Shown here piece after piece: positions 49,041-58,413 of a stretch of 64,000 nucleotides of DNA (the stretch's first letter is position 1; every line of letters starts with the position of its first letter). The position numbers and the translations under genes are program-made. The notes below the pieces were generated by a model that did not search any database, had not been told where the DNA came from, and saw only the letters and a program-made list of their open reading frames with translations. Origin of the DNA: Paenibacillus sp. PvR098 (GTDB lineage Bacteria; Bacillota; Bacilli; Paenibacillales; NBRC-103111); contig NZ_JAFIBU010000001.1 of NCBI RefSeq assembly GCF_017833255.1, positions 620,001 through 684,000 on the forward strand, given 5' to 3'.

Positions 49041-49484
49041 ATGAGCTATAAAATAGCCAGTTACGTGTCCCTAATCTTTTTTGCCATGATAGGAGTATTG
49101 TTTTTCAGTTCATCGTTTTATTTGCCAGCATCGGGCCAAACGATCGGACCTGAATATTTTCCGAGACTGCTCAGTATTATTCTGATTATCTTTTGTATCA
49201 TCAGTTTTATTACTACAACGAAAAAAAAGGATGTGAAAGTTGAATTTGCTAATCCCCGCTACATTATTTTCACAGTCCTATTGAGTATTGTGTTTATCGG
49301 TCTATGGCACATGTTCGGGTTATTTTATGTATTTGCCTTTGTTTACATGGCCATTTTGTTTTATTTCTATAACCAAGACAAACATAGTTTAAAAAAAGCG
49401 TTCAAATATATCGTTATTGCGTTAGGGATGGCCATCTTTTTGTATGTGTTGTTTGAACGCCTACTGAATTTTACAATCCGTTAA
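49041..49484 (+). CDS. TctB small membrane subunit (TTT system C)
   Basis: The 147-residue protein has four membrane helices and the entry motif TIGPEYFPRLLSIILI near residue 34. It starts after GGAGGCGAAGG and ends 14 bases before tctA. The sequence is poorly conserved as usual for TctB; identity comes from size, topology and position. Confidence 0.87.
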   Translation: MSYKIASYVSLIFFAMIGVLFFSSSFYLPASGQTIGPEYFPRLLSIILIIFCIISFITTTKKKDVKVEFANPRYIIFTVLLSIVFIGLWHMFGLFYVFAFVYMAILFYFYNQDKHSLKKAFKYIVIALGMAIFLYVLFERLLNFTIR

Positions 49485-49498
49485 CGGAGGATTAGACT

Positions 49499-51004
49499 AT
49501 GTTTGATTTCCTTTTCTTTGATTTTTCTCAATTATTCACATGGAGTAATTTATTTGCCATTATTTTTGGGACCTTGTTTGGGCTTCTTATTGGGGCATTG
49601 CCCGGACTTGGACCTACGGTAGGCGTAGCTTTGCTCCTGCCTTTAACCTATACGATGGATACGGTTCCGGCCATTCTGATGCTCGTAGCTTTATATCAGG
49701 CTGCTGAGTATGGAGGTTCCATTACATCGATTGTACTGGGAATTCCTGGGACTGCAGCGGCCGTGGCGACTGTCCTTGACGGCAATGCCATGGCCAAGGA
49801 CGGGTATCCTGGAAAGGCCTTGGCTTATTCACTAATCCCATCTACCATTGGGGGCCTTATCGGAATTCTTGCATTAATGATGCTTACGGTTCCATTGACC
49901 AAGCTAACCATCAAATTCGCCGATCCGGAATTGTTCTTAATCGCACTGTTAGGTTTGATTAGCGTGGTCAGTTTAAGCTCCAAGGACATTCCCAAGAGCG
50001 TGATATCGGTCATGTTAGGCCTGCTTCTCGGCACAATCGGATTGGACGTATTTACCGGTTCGGCGAGATTCACTATGGGCAGCATTCACTTTATGGAAGG
50101 TCTTTCCTTGATTGCCGTCTTGACGGGTTTGTTTGCGATCTCGGAAGTTCTGACCATGGTGACCGACGATTTGCGTAAGCGATATGTTACAAATACCCAA
50201 AATTTAAAGGTGTCGCTAACCTGGAGCGAGCTGAAATCGGTGTGGAAAAGCACAACCAAAGGATCCATTATTGGGGTCATGGCAGGGATCATACCGGGAC
50301 TCGGGGCCAGCGCCGCTTCGTGGATCGCTTATACGGAAGCGAAAAGAACATCGAAAAATCCTGAAAAATTCGGGAAGGGTGAACCGAACGGCATTGCTGC
50401 CCCCGAAGCGGCGAATAACGCCGTCGTTGGCGGGAATTTAGTTCCCTTATTAACATTAGGGATACCCGGATCCGCTACAGTGGCCGTGATTATGGGCGCC
50501 TTCATGATACAAGGGATTCAACCGGGTCCTCAAGTATTCAAAAATGAACCTGATCTGATTTATAGTATTTTCTGGGGATTTTTTGCAGCTACCATATTGA
50601 TGTATGTATTTGGAAAATATACCACTTCCATTTGGGCCAGGCTGCTGACGATTCCCAATTATATCCTTATTCCCATCGTTTTTATTGCATGCGTAATTGG
50701 CGCTTATGCGCATAAAGAATCGCATTTTGACGTATGGTTAGCCCTTTTTGTCGGACTCATAGGCTTCATGATCAAAAAATTGGATTACTCGTTTCCTGCC
50801 TTTATTTTGGCTTTTGTATTAGGCCCCCTGATGGAAAGCAGCTTGCGGCGCTCGTTAATGTTATCCGAAGGCAGCTACAGCATATTTATTTCGAGAGGCT
50901 ATTCAGTTGGGATTATCATACTTATATTGGCCATCGTTAGCGCTACAGTATATGGGAATTGGAAGAGGAAGAAATCTGCTCAATCCGAGGGAGTAAACAT
51001 GTGA
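49499..51004 (+). CDS. TctA large membrane subunit (TTT system C)
   Basis: The 501-residue multi-helix protein has GLGPTVGVALLLPLTYTMDT, YGGSITSIVLGIPGTAAAVA, GIIPGLGASAASWIAYTEAK and LVPLLTLGIPGSATVAVIMG. Its C-terminus RRSLMLSEGSYSIF matches the relic at 27704. AACGGAGG precedes the ATG. It imports the ligand of the lipoprotein at 47939. Confidence 0.93.
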   Translation: MFDFLFFDFSQLFTWSNLFAIIFGTLFGLLIGALPGLGPTVGVALLLPLTYTMDTVPAILMLVALYQAAEYGGSITSIVLGIPGTAAAVATVLDGNAMAKDGYPGKALAYSLIPSTIGGLIGILALMMLTVPLTKLTIKFADPELFLIALLGLISVVSLSSKDIPKSVISVMLGLLLGTIGLDVFTGSARFTMGSIHFMEGLSLIAVLTGLFAISEVLTMVTDDLRKRYVTNTQNLKVSLTWSELKSVWKSTTKGSIIGVMAGIIPGLGASAASWIAYTEAKRTSKNPEKFGKGEPNGIAAPEAANNAVVGGNLVPLLTLGIPGSATVAVIMGAFMIQGIQPGPQVFKNEPDLIYSIFWGFFAATILMYVFGKYTTSIWARLLTIPNYILIPIVFIACVIGAYAHKESHFDVWLALFVGLIGFMIKKLDYSFPAFILAFVLGPLMESSLRRSLMLSEGSYSIFISRGYSVGIIILILAIVSATVYGNWKRKKSAQSEGVNM

Positions 51005-51040
51005 TTTAATATAAAACGTTTCCAAAGGAGGGAATTCTAC

Positions 51041-52135
51041 ATGGCGTCAAAGTACAGAATTATAGATGTGGATGCGCATTACCACGATGATCCGAGGGCA
51101 GTGCACAAATACTTGGAAGAACCGTGGAAGAGCAGAATTCGAGATTGGAGCGGGAAGTATTTTTTACCGGTCAGCGGTGGCTCGGTTGGCGATCCTTTGA
51201 TGGGGGGCCGTATTCGAATAGGCGCACACAATAATGATATGTCAAAAAGAACCTTGGGTATATCCAATACAAGAGAGAGTATTAGAGAAACCATGGAATT
51301 TTTGGATTTTGAAACCATTGTCATGGTGCCTACCTATATGCTGCATGTGGGGAGAATCAACGATAAAGATCGTGCCGTCGCTCTAGCCAACGGCCATGCG
51401 GATTATATGTTAGAGGAGATGGCCGATCCGGCACGTGGCATATATTGCGCTCTTCCCGTGCCCGCACAAGATCCTGAAGAGGCAAGGAAATTAATCGAAA
51501 GGGTTGGCGCCGAGCCCGGATTTTGCGGAATTATTATTGTGACGAACGGACCGAACCCGCCGCTGGGAGACCGTTACTATGATCCGATATACGACGCTGC
51601 GGAGCGATTTAACCTTCCTTGTATCCTTCACAGCGGATTTGCGGGGCCGGATGACAATACGTATGCAAAGGGCTTAGAAAAATGGGTCGAGAGCCACAGC
51701 CTGGATTTTGTGTTCAGCAATATGATTCAATTGACCAGCGTTGTTATGCAGGGCGTAAAAGAACGCTTCCCTAAATTGGATTTTATTTTCCAAGAATCCG
51801 GCATTTTTTATATTCCGCAAATGATGTACAGATTGGATAACGAATACATGCGGCGCAGGGCAGAAGTGCCGTTACTGAAAAAGCTGCCGAGCGAATACAT
51901 TAAGGATTTTTATTATGGAACCCAACCTTTGGAGCTGCCCAGCAACATGAACCATCTCAAAATGGTATTCGAAATGATCGATGCACCCAATACGTTAATG
52001 TATGCATCCGATTATCCTCACTATGATTGGGATCATCCATCATGTATCGAGCGCTTGACGTTCCTTTCCGAGGAGGATAAATGTAAAATTCTTGGAGATA
52101 ACGCAAGACGGGTTTTGCGTTTTAGGGGGGAATAA
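51041..52135 (+). CDS. Amidohydrolase_2 family metal-dependent hydrolase/decarboxylase
   Basis: The 364-residue protein starts with IIDVDAHYHDD, where an H-x-H metal motif is changed to D-x-D-A-H-x-H. It has LPCILHSGF, DFIFQESGIFYIPQM and the distal ASDYPHYDWDHPS with the metal-binding Asp. The family holds ACMSD, gamma-resorcylate decarboxylase and LigJ/LigW-type enzymes of aromatic catabolism. The adjacent Rieske gene starts one base after its stop, implying a functional link. No cytochrome or oxygenase is present in the operon. Substrate unknown. Confidence 0.82.
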   Translation: MASKYRIIDVDAHYHDDPRAVHKYLEEPWKSRIRDWSGKYFLPVSGGSVGDPLMGGRIRIGAHNNDMSKRTLGISNTRESIRETMEFLDFETIVMVPTYMLHVGRINDKDRAVALANGHADYMLEEMADPARGIYCALPVPAQDPEEARKLIERVGAEPGFCGIIIVTNGPNPPLGDRYYDPIYDAAERFNLPCILHSGFAGPDDNTYAKGLEKWVESHSLDFVFSNMIQLTSVVMQGVKERFPKLDFIFQESGIFYIPQMMYRLDNEYMRRRAEVPLLKKLPSEYIKDFYYGTQPLELPSNMNHLKMVFEMIDAPNTLMYASDYPHYDWDHPSCIERLTFLSEEDKCKILGDNARRVLRFRGE

Positions 52136-52136
52136 C

Positions 52137-52511
52137 ATGGGCACACACTATGTATGTCCTGCAGCGGATATTACGGTTGGGAGCCACAGGGTTTTTCAGA
52201 TCGGACGCCACTCCTTCGGAGTGTTTAAAGTAGAGGGAAGCTATTATGCGGTGCGAAATTACTGTCCGCATCAAGGAGGACCGCTATGCGAAGAATCCGG
52301 CGTGTTCGATCAGATTGACGCGGAGGTCACGGATAATCACAAAGTAAGGGAATTTATATCCGTAGAAAAAAACTTGGTTGCCTGCCCTTGGCACGGTATC
52401 GAATTCGATGTCAGGACAGGAGAATGCTTGGTCAGGAAAGATTGGAAAGTAAGAACCTATAAAGTGCATCTTGATTCTGAAAACAACCTGCTGGTTGAAC
52501 TGCCGGACTGA
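52137..52511 (+). CDS. Small Rieske [2Fe-2S] protein
   Basis: The 124-residue protein holds a single Rieske domain. The cluster ligands are C-x-H in YCPHQGGPLC (residues ~41-50) and C-x2-H in CPWHGIEFDVRTGECL (residues ~83-98). The spacing between the two boxes (~40 residues with an acidic insert) is longer than in classic ferredoxins (~17). GGGGGG precedes the ATG. A longer in-frame extension into the upstream gene has no ribosome binding site. No oxygenase subunit is encoded nearby, so it is an orphan electron carrier paired with the amidohydrolase. Confidence 0.88.
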   Translation: MGTHYVCPAADITVGSHRVFQIGRHSFGVFKVEGSYYAVRNYCPHQGGPLCEESGVFDQIDAEVTDNHKVREFISVEKNLVACPWHGIEFDVRTGECLVRKDWKVRTYKVHLDSENNLLVELPD

Positions 52512-52567
52512 TTCGCTTTGCCAGCTTCGTTGTCTGTTAAGAAAGATTTGTTTAAGGAGGCTCTCGT

Positions 52568-53632
52568 ATGGATAAGGTCTATACCTTAGGCTGCTCCGAT
52601 TATATCAATATGGGAAAAGACATATTGAGCCATACCGGAGTTTCTGAGGAACATGCTGAGATTTTAATGTCACATTTGCTGGATTCGGATGAAAAAGGAA
52701 TCTATACACACGGTTTTTATCGATTGCCTACGTATTTAAAACAAATCAAACGCGGAAATATTAACCCGCGGCCGAATATCCAAAAGCTAAAGAGCGGTCC
52801 GATTGTCCAATTGCTGGATGGCGATGACGGGCTAGGAGCGATCGTCAGCTATTATGCGATGCAGGAAGCGATCCAAACAAGCAGCGAGCGAGGGATTGGC
52901 GTTGTCGGCGTGAGGAGAAGCAGCCACTTTGGCGCGGCCGCCTATTATGCTGAAATGCCTGCGAGATCGAACCAAATCGGTATTGTATTCTCGAATGCAT
53001 CTCCGGGGATCGCACCGACGGGCAGCTTGACGCCTGTACTCGGCAACAATCCATGGTCGATCTCCGTACCGACAAATTTGAACTATCCCATTACTTTGGA
53101 TATCGCTAACAGCGTTGCAGCAAGGGGTAAAATCCGGCTTGCGGCCTTGAAGGGGGAGTCGATCCCGTTCGGTTGGGCTATCAATAAATACGGTGAACCG
53201 ACGGCCGATCCGCAGGAAGCGTTGGAGGGCGCGATTTTGCCGATCGGGGATTACAAGGGCTATGGAATTACGCTGATGATTGATATTTTGTCGGGAGTCC
53301 TCACTGGGGCCAATTTTGGGGATCAAGTGCCGGGCGTTGAAGAGGATGGAGTGCGAAATAACGGTCACCTGTTTATTTCGTTAAACATCGAAGCGTTTAT
53401 GAACATTACGGAATTTAAGCAAAGAGTGGACGAATTAGTGCGTATGGTGAAAGCTGCTCCCAAGATCAGTGAGGAGACGGAGATTTTGCTTCCCGGGGAA
53501 AGAGAATGGGCGCGCAAGCTGGGCCAAAATCAAGCTACTGTCACCATTCCGGAACAAATGTTCGATGTGGTCGCTGCTCTATGTCGTGAATATGCCATCG
53601 ACTTACCGGAAGTTCAAATGATAAACGGATGA
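52568..53632 (+). CDS. Malate/L-lactate dehydrogenase family (Ldh_2) oxidoreductase
   Basis: The 354-residue protein shows the Ldh_2 pattern: LLDSDEKGIYTHGFYRLPTY with the catalytic His, GVRRSSHFGAAAYYAE, and NPWSISVPTNLNYPITLDIA. The fold is unrelated to classic LDH. Members oxidise malate, sulfolactate, ureidoglycolate or 2,3-diketogulonate with NAD(P). Start after AAGGAGG. In this operon it could oxidise a hydroxyacid released by the aldolases. Confidence 0.9.
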   Translation: MDKVYTLGCSDYINMGKDILSHTGVSEEHAEILMSHLLDSDEKGIYTHGFYRLPTYLKQIKRGNINPRPNIQKLKSGPIVQLLDGDDGLGAIVSYYAMQEAIQTSSERGIGVVGVRRSSHFGAAAYYAEMPARSNQIGIVFSNASPGIAPTGSLTPVLGNNPWSISVPTNLNYPITLDIANSVAARGKIRLAALKGESIPFGWAINKYGEPTADPQEALEGAILPIGDYKGYGITLMIDILSGVLTGANFGDQVPGVEEDGVRNNGHLFISLNIEAFMNITEFKQRVDELVRMVKAAPKISEETEILLPGEREWARKLGQNQATVTIPEQMFDVVAALCREYAIDLPEVQMING

Positions 53633-53707
53633 TCCTTCCCGAAATTCGGATCAGTGCTGAGGCTGGGCTGAATACGAAGCTTAATTCAAATGGAGGTTAA
53701 CATCAAC

Positions 53708-54502
53708 ATGCCATACCAATCAAAGCAAAATTCAGTCAAAACGGCCATACGCGAAGGGCGAACCGCTCTTGGGATGTATGTGGCGATTCCTTCGCCTGTC
53801 ATTGTGGAGCTCGCGGGTCTTGCAGGGTTAGACTTTGTTCGAATCGACTGCGCTCACTCCCCTTTGGATGGATATGGAACAGAGCAAATGATCCGGGCTG
53901 CGGAAACCCAGGGGATTACCCCTTTCGTTAGAATCAACTATGATGAACAAAAAATATCCAAAGTTTTGGAAATGGGTGCGATGGGGATTATCGTGCCCGG
54001 TGTGTCCACTGCAGAGGCTGCAAGAGAAGTGGTAAATGCGGCAAAGTTTTCTCCTATTGGAGAGCGTGGTATGTTTGTCGGTCCCAGAAGTTCAGGCTAT
54101 GGCAGCATGGATGCGGCAGCTTATACAAATTGGTCCAACCAAGAAGTGATGGTGGCTGTTCAGATCGAAAGTGCACAGGCGATCGAAAATTTGGAAGAGA
54201 TCATGAACGTCCCTGGTATCGATATGGTATTAAGCGGACGTGGGGATCTGGCGAATTCTCTGAAAGTCACCGGTCAACGAAACCATCCATTAGTACTCGA
54301 AGCCGAGCAGAAAATATTTAGTATTGCCCAATCCAAAGGGATCGCCGTATCCGTAAACCTGGACCCGACGGATGTGAATTTTGCCGCAAGTGTAGAGGAG
54401 TGGAGGGAAAAGGGGGCGCAGGCCATCACCTTTGGGCATGATCTCACGTTGATTAGAAAAACCTTTGAACAAATGGTAAACACATCACGTGTCAGATCGT
54501 AA
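53708..54502 (+). CDS. HpcH/HpaI-type class II pyruvate aldolase
   Basis: The 264-residue protein has LGMYVAIPSPVIVELAGLAG, DFVRIDCAHSPLD (the H/E-x-x region), ITPFVRINYDE, GAMGIIVPGVSTAEAA and a metal-site Glu in AVQIESAQAI. These match HpaI/GarL aldolases, which split 2-oxo-4-hydroxyacids into pyruvate and an aldehyde. The downstream ALDH would then oxidise that aldehyde. The ATG at 53708 follows GGAGG; an ATG at 53690 is part of the ribosome binding site. Confidence 0.88.
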   Translation: MPYQSKQNSVKTAIREGRTALGMYVAIPSPVIVELAGLAGLDFVRIDCAHSPLDGYGTEQMIRAAETQGITPFVRINYDEQKISKVLEMGAMGIIVPGVSTAEAAREVVNAAKFSPIGERGMFVGPRSSGYGSMDAAAYTNWSNQEVMVAVQIESAQAIENLEEIMNVPGIDMVLSGRGDLANSLKVTGQRNHPLVLEAEQKIFSIAQSKGIAVSVNLDPTDVNFAASVEEWREKGAQAITFGHDLTLIRKTFEQMVNTSRVRS

Positions 54503-54526
54503 ATCTAGCTGCGGGAGGTGAGTAAT

Positions 54527-56005
54527 GTGACAATCGATTACAAAATGCTAATCAATGGACAATGGGTGGAAAGCTCAACGAAAGAACGTTTCCCATCCAG
54601 CAACCCGTATAACCAGGAAATTTGGGCGACCATTCCTCAAGCTTCTGAAGACGATGTGAGTCAAGCGATTGATGGCGCGCGCAAAGCCTTTGATACGTCT
54701 TGGAGAAAGGTGAGCGGGCTGCAGCGGGCGCAGCTATTAATGAAATTGGCCGACCTGCTGGATGATAATGCAGCCCGAATAGCCGCTCTAGAAACGACAG
54801 ATAACGGAAAAGTCATCCGTGAAACGAAAAATCAGATGCATTTTGCTGCACGTAATTACCGTTTTTTTGCGGGCTACGCAGACAAATTAAATGGCGAGGT
54901 TATCCCATTAGATAATCCTTCTTTATTTGATTACACATTAAGAGAACCGCTGGGAGTAGCGGTGCTGATCACCTCGTGGAATTCACCGATTGCTCTCTTA
55001 ACGAACAAATTAGCTCCTGCTTTGGCTGCAGGGAATACGGTGGTCATCAAGCCATCCGAGCATACGAGCGCTACAACGCTGGAAATCGGCAAGCTCATTC
55101 AACAAGCCGGTTTTCCCGATGGTGTGGTCAATGTCGTAACGGGAGATCATCGAGTAGGCCATTTCTTAACTCTGAACCCGAATGTAAACAAGATTAGCTT
55201 TACTGGCGGGGCGGAAACAGGGAAGACGATTGCTCGAAATGCGAGCCAAAATCTGATTCCCGTAACCCTGGAGCTGGGAGGCAAATCCCCAAATATCATC
55301 TTCGAGGATGCGGACATCCATGCGGCCGTGATCGGCGCCGTCGCCGGCATCTACGGAGCAAGCGGACAAACCTGCATTGCCGGATCGCGTTTGTTGGTTC
55401 AACGCTCTGTATATGATGAAGTCATCCAAAAAGTCGTTGATAAAGCTAAAACGATCCGATTAGGAAATCCGATCACCCCCTCAACCGAGATGGGGCCGGC
55501 TGCGAACAAGCCGCAGTACGACCGTATCCTCTCCATGATCGCGAAGGGTAATGAGGATGGGGCCAAGCTGGTGTATGGCGGCCATCCGGTTTCCGAAGGC
55601 GAACTGAATAACGGGTATTTTATTGCTCCAACGATATTTGTTGATGTAAAAAATCACAGCACCATTGCTCAGGAAGAGATTTTTGGGCCGGTCTTAAGTG
55701 TGATTCCGTTTGAGGATCAAGAAGAAGCGGTGCAGATTGCCAACGATTCCAAGTATGGATTGGCATCCGGGATTTGGACTTCCGATGTCAAACGGGTCCA
55801 TCGAATGGCCAGACAAATCCAAGCCGGAACGGTTTGGGTGAATACGTACAGAACTTCGGCAGCTCAAGCGCCATTTGGCGGAGTCAAAATGAGCGGATAT
55901 GGGAGAGAGAGGGGCTTGCATGCGTTAATGGACTACACACAGATGAAAAATGTAATGATTAATTTGTCCGACGATGCACGAGACCCTTTTTCCATGCAAA
56001 CCTAA
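54527..56005 (+). CDS. NAD(P)-dependent aldehyde dehydrogenase (copy 2)
   Basis: The 492-residue protein has the full set of ALDH motifs: SWNSPIALLTNKLAPALAAG, FTGGAETGKTIA, LELGGKSPN, GQTCIAGSRL and PFGGVKMSGYGRE. It is a close paralogue of the ALDH at 32313, suggesting duplication with the module. GTG at 54527 after GGGAGGTGA is preferred over a GTG at 54518 inside the ribosome binding site. It directly follows the aldolase gene. Confidence 0.9.
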   Translation: MTIDYKMLINGQWVESSTKERFPSSNPYNQEIWATIPQASEDDVSQAIDGARKAFDTSWRKVSGLQRAQLLMKLADLLDDNAARIAALETTDNGKVIRETKNQMHFAARNYRFFAGYADKLNGEVIPLDNPSLFDYTLREPLGVAVLITSWNSPIALLTNKLAPALAAGNTVVIKPSEHTSATTLEIGKLIQQAGFPDGVVNVVTGDHRVGHFLTLNPNVNKISFTGGAETGKTIARNASQNLIPVTLELGGKSPNIIFEDADIHAAVIGAVAGIYGASGQTCIAGSRLLVQRSVYDEVIQKVVDKAKTIRLGNPITPSTEMGPAANKPQYDRILSMIAKGNEDGAKLVYGGHPVSEGELNNGYFIAPTIFVDVKNHSTIAQEEIFGPVLSVIPFEDQEEAVQIANDSKYGLASGIWTSDVKRVHRMARQIQAGTVWVNTYRTSAAQAPFGGVKMSGYGRERGLHALMDYTQMKNVMINLSDDARDPFSMQT

Positions 56006-56019
56006 CGAGGAGTGAGCTA

Positions 56020-57642
56020 ATGAAATTAGGAGAAGCAATTACCAAAAAACTAGGAAATTCGGAAATCGATACGGTATTTGGCATACCCGGTGGTGGCAGC
56101 AGTTCGGATTTGCTCTGTTATATGGGCGATCATGATATGAAATTTATTTTGACGCAAAATGAGACAACGGCTGCAATTATGGGCAGTGTGTATGGTGAGG
56201 TTACCGGAAAACCTGGCGTTTGTCTGACGGATCTGGGACCGGGAGCACTCTCTATGTCTACCGGTTTGGCTTATGCCTTGCTTGATCGTGCGCCATTGAT
56301 TACGTTAAGCGATAGATACGGCAGTGAGAATGTAGATTATGCGCTGCGACAAAAAATATCTCACACGGATGCCTTTAAACCCATCACGAAGCTAACAAGC
56401 AGTTTATCCGCTTCCAATTGGAGCAGTATGCTGCACAGAGGATATACGGTGGCTATGACGCCGAAAAGAGGACCGGTGCATTTTGATATCCCCAATGATC
56501 TTATCAATCGGGAAGTGGATGAGGATATTGGGAGCTTGTCCCGGGAGGCTTACCTTTTAACTGCTGATGAGAAGAGTTTGAAAAATGCTGCGTCTCTTAT
56601 TCAAAAGGCAAAATTTCCCGTCGTGATTGTGGGTTTAACCATCAACAACGGAAATGGGAGCCAGTATGAACAGTTAAGGAAGTTTGTCGAAGCCTTTCAA
56701 ATTCCCGTTTTCAAAACCGCTAAAGCCAAAGGGTCTTTGTCCGATCAGCATGAGCTCTCTTTGGGAGTATTTATGGGTGGAAGATTAGAGACGGGCATTA
56801 TGGAACAATGTGACTTGATTGTAGCGATCGGTTTGGATCCTGTTGAGCTGCTGCCCAAGAAATGGCGGTATAACCAACCAGTGGTGTATATCTGCGATGA
56901 TCCGAACGATCAAGAGATGTATCGTGCGGAAGCGGAAGTGATCGGCGATATCGGTATTTCCTTGGACCTCATCGGAGATTATATGACGGATTCCAATAAC
57001 CAGTGGCAGTCTCATGATATCACTCAATATCGCAATCAGGTGAAATCAGCCCTGGAAACCAGCGGAACTATTCTCACAGCTGATAAAGTCATTCGCGTTT
57101 CACAGGAGGAATTACCGGCCGATGTCTTGATGACTACTGATGTTGGAGCCAGCAAACTGCTGGTAATCGAATTGTGGGAGTCCATAAATCCTCAATCCTT
57201 CTTTATCTCTAATGGCCTGGCAACCATGGGTTTTGCTCTGCCGGCAGCCATGGCGCTGCAGCATGTGTTTCCTAATAAGGTGGTTGTTTCACTGACCGGC
57301 GACGGCGGATTCATGATGAGATTACCGGATATTTCCACTGCCGTTCAAAATCGATGGCCGGTCATCTCCATCGTTTTCTCAGACCGCCGACTTAGTCTGA
57401 TGGATGTCAAGCAGGTGAAGAAGGGCTATAATCAGCCATTCGGAACAGAATTTGTAGCGCCTGACTATGTTAAATTTGCTGAAAGCTTCGGAGCCAACGG
57501 CTGGAGTGTAGATACGGAAGACGAGCTACGGCAAGCCATACGTAGTGCGCTGGGATCAACCAACGGAATGCCCTCAATCATTGAAGCTCGCATCGATCCT
57601 TCATCCTACCATAAACAATTTGAAGCGATCAGAGAATTATAG
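56020..57642 (+). CDS. Thiamine-diphosphate-dependent enzyme (acetolactate synthase/benzoylformate decarboxylase-like)
   Basis: The 540-residue protein has three ThDP-family domains. The PYR domain holds the cofactor-activating Glu48 in LTQNETTAAIMG. The central domain covers residues ~190-320. The PP domain has GDGGFMMRLPDISTAV; the usual closing Asn-Asn is replaced by SDRR before LSLMD. Members decarboxylate or ligate 2-oxoacids. As the final operon gene it may decarboxylate a 2-oxoacid from the aldolase/dehydrogenase steps, giving an aldehyde for the ALDH. A strong terminator follows. Exact reaction unknown. Confidence 0.85.
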   Translation: MKLGEAITKKLGNSEIDTVFGIPGGGSSSDLLCYMGDHDMKFILTQNETTAAIMGSVYGEVTGKPGVCLTDLGPGALSMSTGLAYALLDRAPLITLSDRYGSENVDYALRQKISHTDAFKPITKLTSSLSASNWSSMLHRGYTVAMTPKRGPVHFDIPNDLINREVDEDIGSLSREAYLLTADEKSLKNAASLIQKAKFPVVIVGLTINNGNGSQYEQLRKFVEAFQIPVFKTAKAKGSLSDQHELSLGVFMGGRLETGIMEQCDLIVAIGLDPVELLPKKWRYNQPVVYICDDPNDQEMYRAEAEVIGDIGISLDLIGDYMTDSNNQWQSHDITQYRNQVKSALETSGTILTADKVIRVSQEELPADVLMTTDVGASKLLVIELWESINPQSFFISNGLATMGFALPAAMALQHVFPNKVVVSLTGDGGFMMRLPDISTAVQNRWPVISIVFSDRRLSLMDVKQVKKGYNQPFGTEFVAPDYVKFAESFGANGWSVDTEDELRQAIRSALGSTNGMPSIIEARIDPSSYHKQFEAIREL

Positions 57643-57665
57643 CATTTATGTTTTCATTCATCCTG

Positions 57666-57715
57666 AAAAAAGAGCAGCAGCACCCTATGTAGATGGATGC
57701 TGTGCTCTTTTTTTA
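57666..57715 (+). terminator. Terminator of the 12-gene operon
   Basis: AAAAAAGAGCAGCAGCA pairs with TGCTGTGCTCTTTTTTT with one mismatch, ending in a seven-T run. Confidence 0.9.
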
Positions 57716-58413
57716 TAGGTCAGGGTCGAAATATGACGACGAATTTCGGTTCTTTCTCGCCTATAAGGAATTTAGCATATTAGGGACAATTGAAGGGGAC
57801 CATTATAGGGCACAACTTGCCTAAGCAAAGTGAGACTGCTGCCTTACTGACCGTAAATTCCTGTATTAACTGACCGACAGAAGGTGTCGTAATATACCTG
57901 GTTGAACCTGAGGCGGCTTTTATTAATAATGGCGGATAAAAGTGATTCATTGTATAAAGTTATGGGTAATAAAATCTGTTATATGCCGAAAAATGCATCA
58001 AAAATAATTCTGATCGAGTCCAGTTAGTTGAAACTTTAATCAGCAGAAGGATGATATGGTCGAACGGATAAGATATCATCATCACCATGAAGAGGATCTT
58101 CCAGATACGTTTCCATGGCGATTGCTGCCCATGTTCCGGCAGTTCCAACTGAGGTGACACGATCTGATAGGCGATTTTCCACTAATTCAAATCGATTGTT
58201 TGCAACGAAATGTCATTCCTTCAGGTTGATTATCAATTATTCAAAATGGTTAATCATTGGGGAAACGGTTTTTCTGTATTAACTATATGAAATATGGGAG
58301 CAATAAATGAGGCCAAAGTAGGAAGTGGCAGGACGTTGAATTTCTAGCAGGGGAATACGATAGAAACCGTTGGGAAAAATAGTGAAGCAAAGATTTCCGT
58401 TTCTCGAAGGGAT
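57716..58413. other. Long intergenic region
   Basis: About 700 bases with no clear long gene. TTATAGG (57713-57719) and CCTATAA (57760-57766) with an inner CGAAAT/ATTTCG form a hairpin next to the operon terminator. Elsewhere there is one possible small gene (58056-58157) and short open stretches without starts that could be old gene debris. Confidence 0.35.
58056..58157 (+). CDS. Possible 33-residue His-rich small protein
   Basis: An ATG after AGAAGGATGAT opens a short frame with segments RIRYHHHHEEDLPD and FPWRLLPMFRQF. The four-His run and the amphipathic C-terminal half are non-random, but length and lack of similarity keep this doubtful. Confidence 0.3.
   Translation: MVERIRYHHHHEEDLPDTFPWRLLPMFRQFQLR

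Noticed and set aside
52832-53368. 178-codon minus-strand frame opposite the Ldh_2 gene
   Set aside because: Antisense shadow of a strongly conserved enzyme; no start signals.
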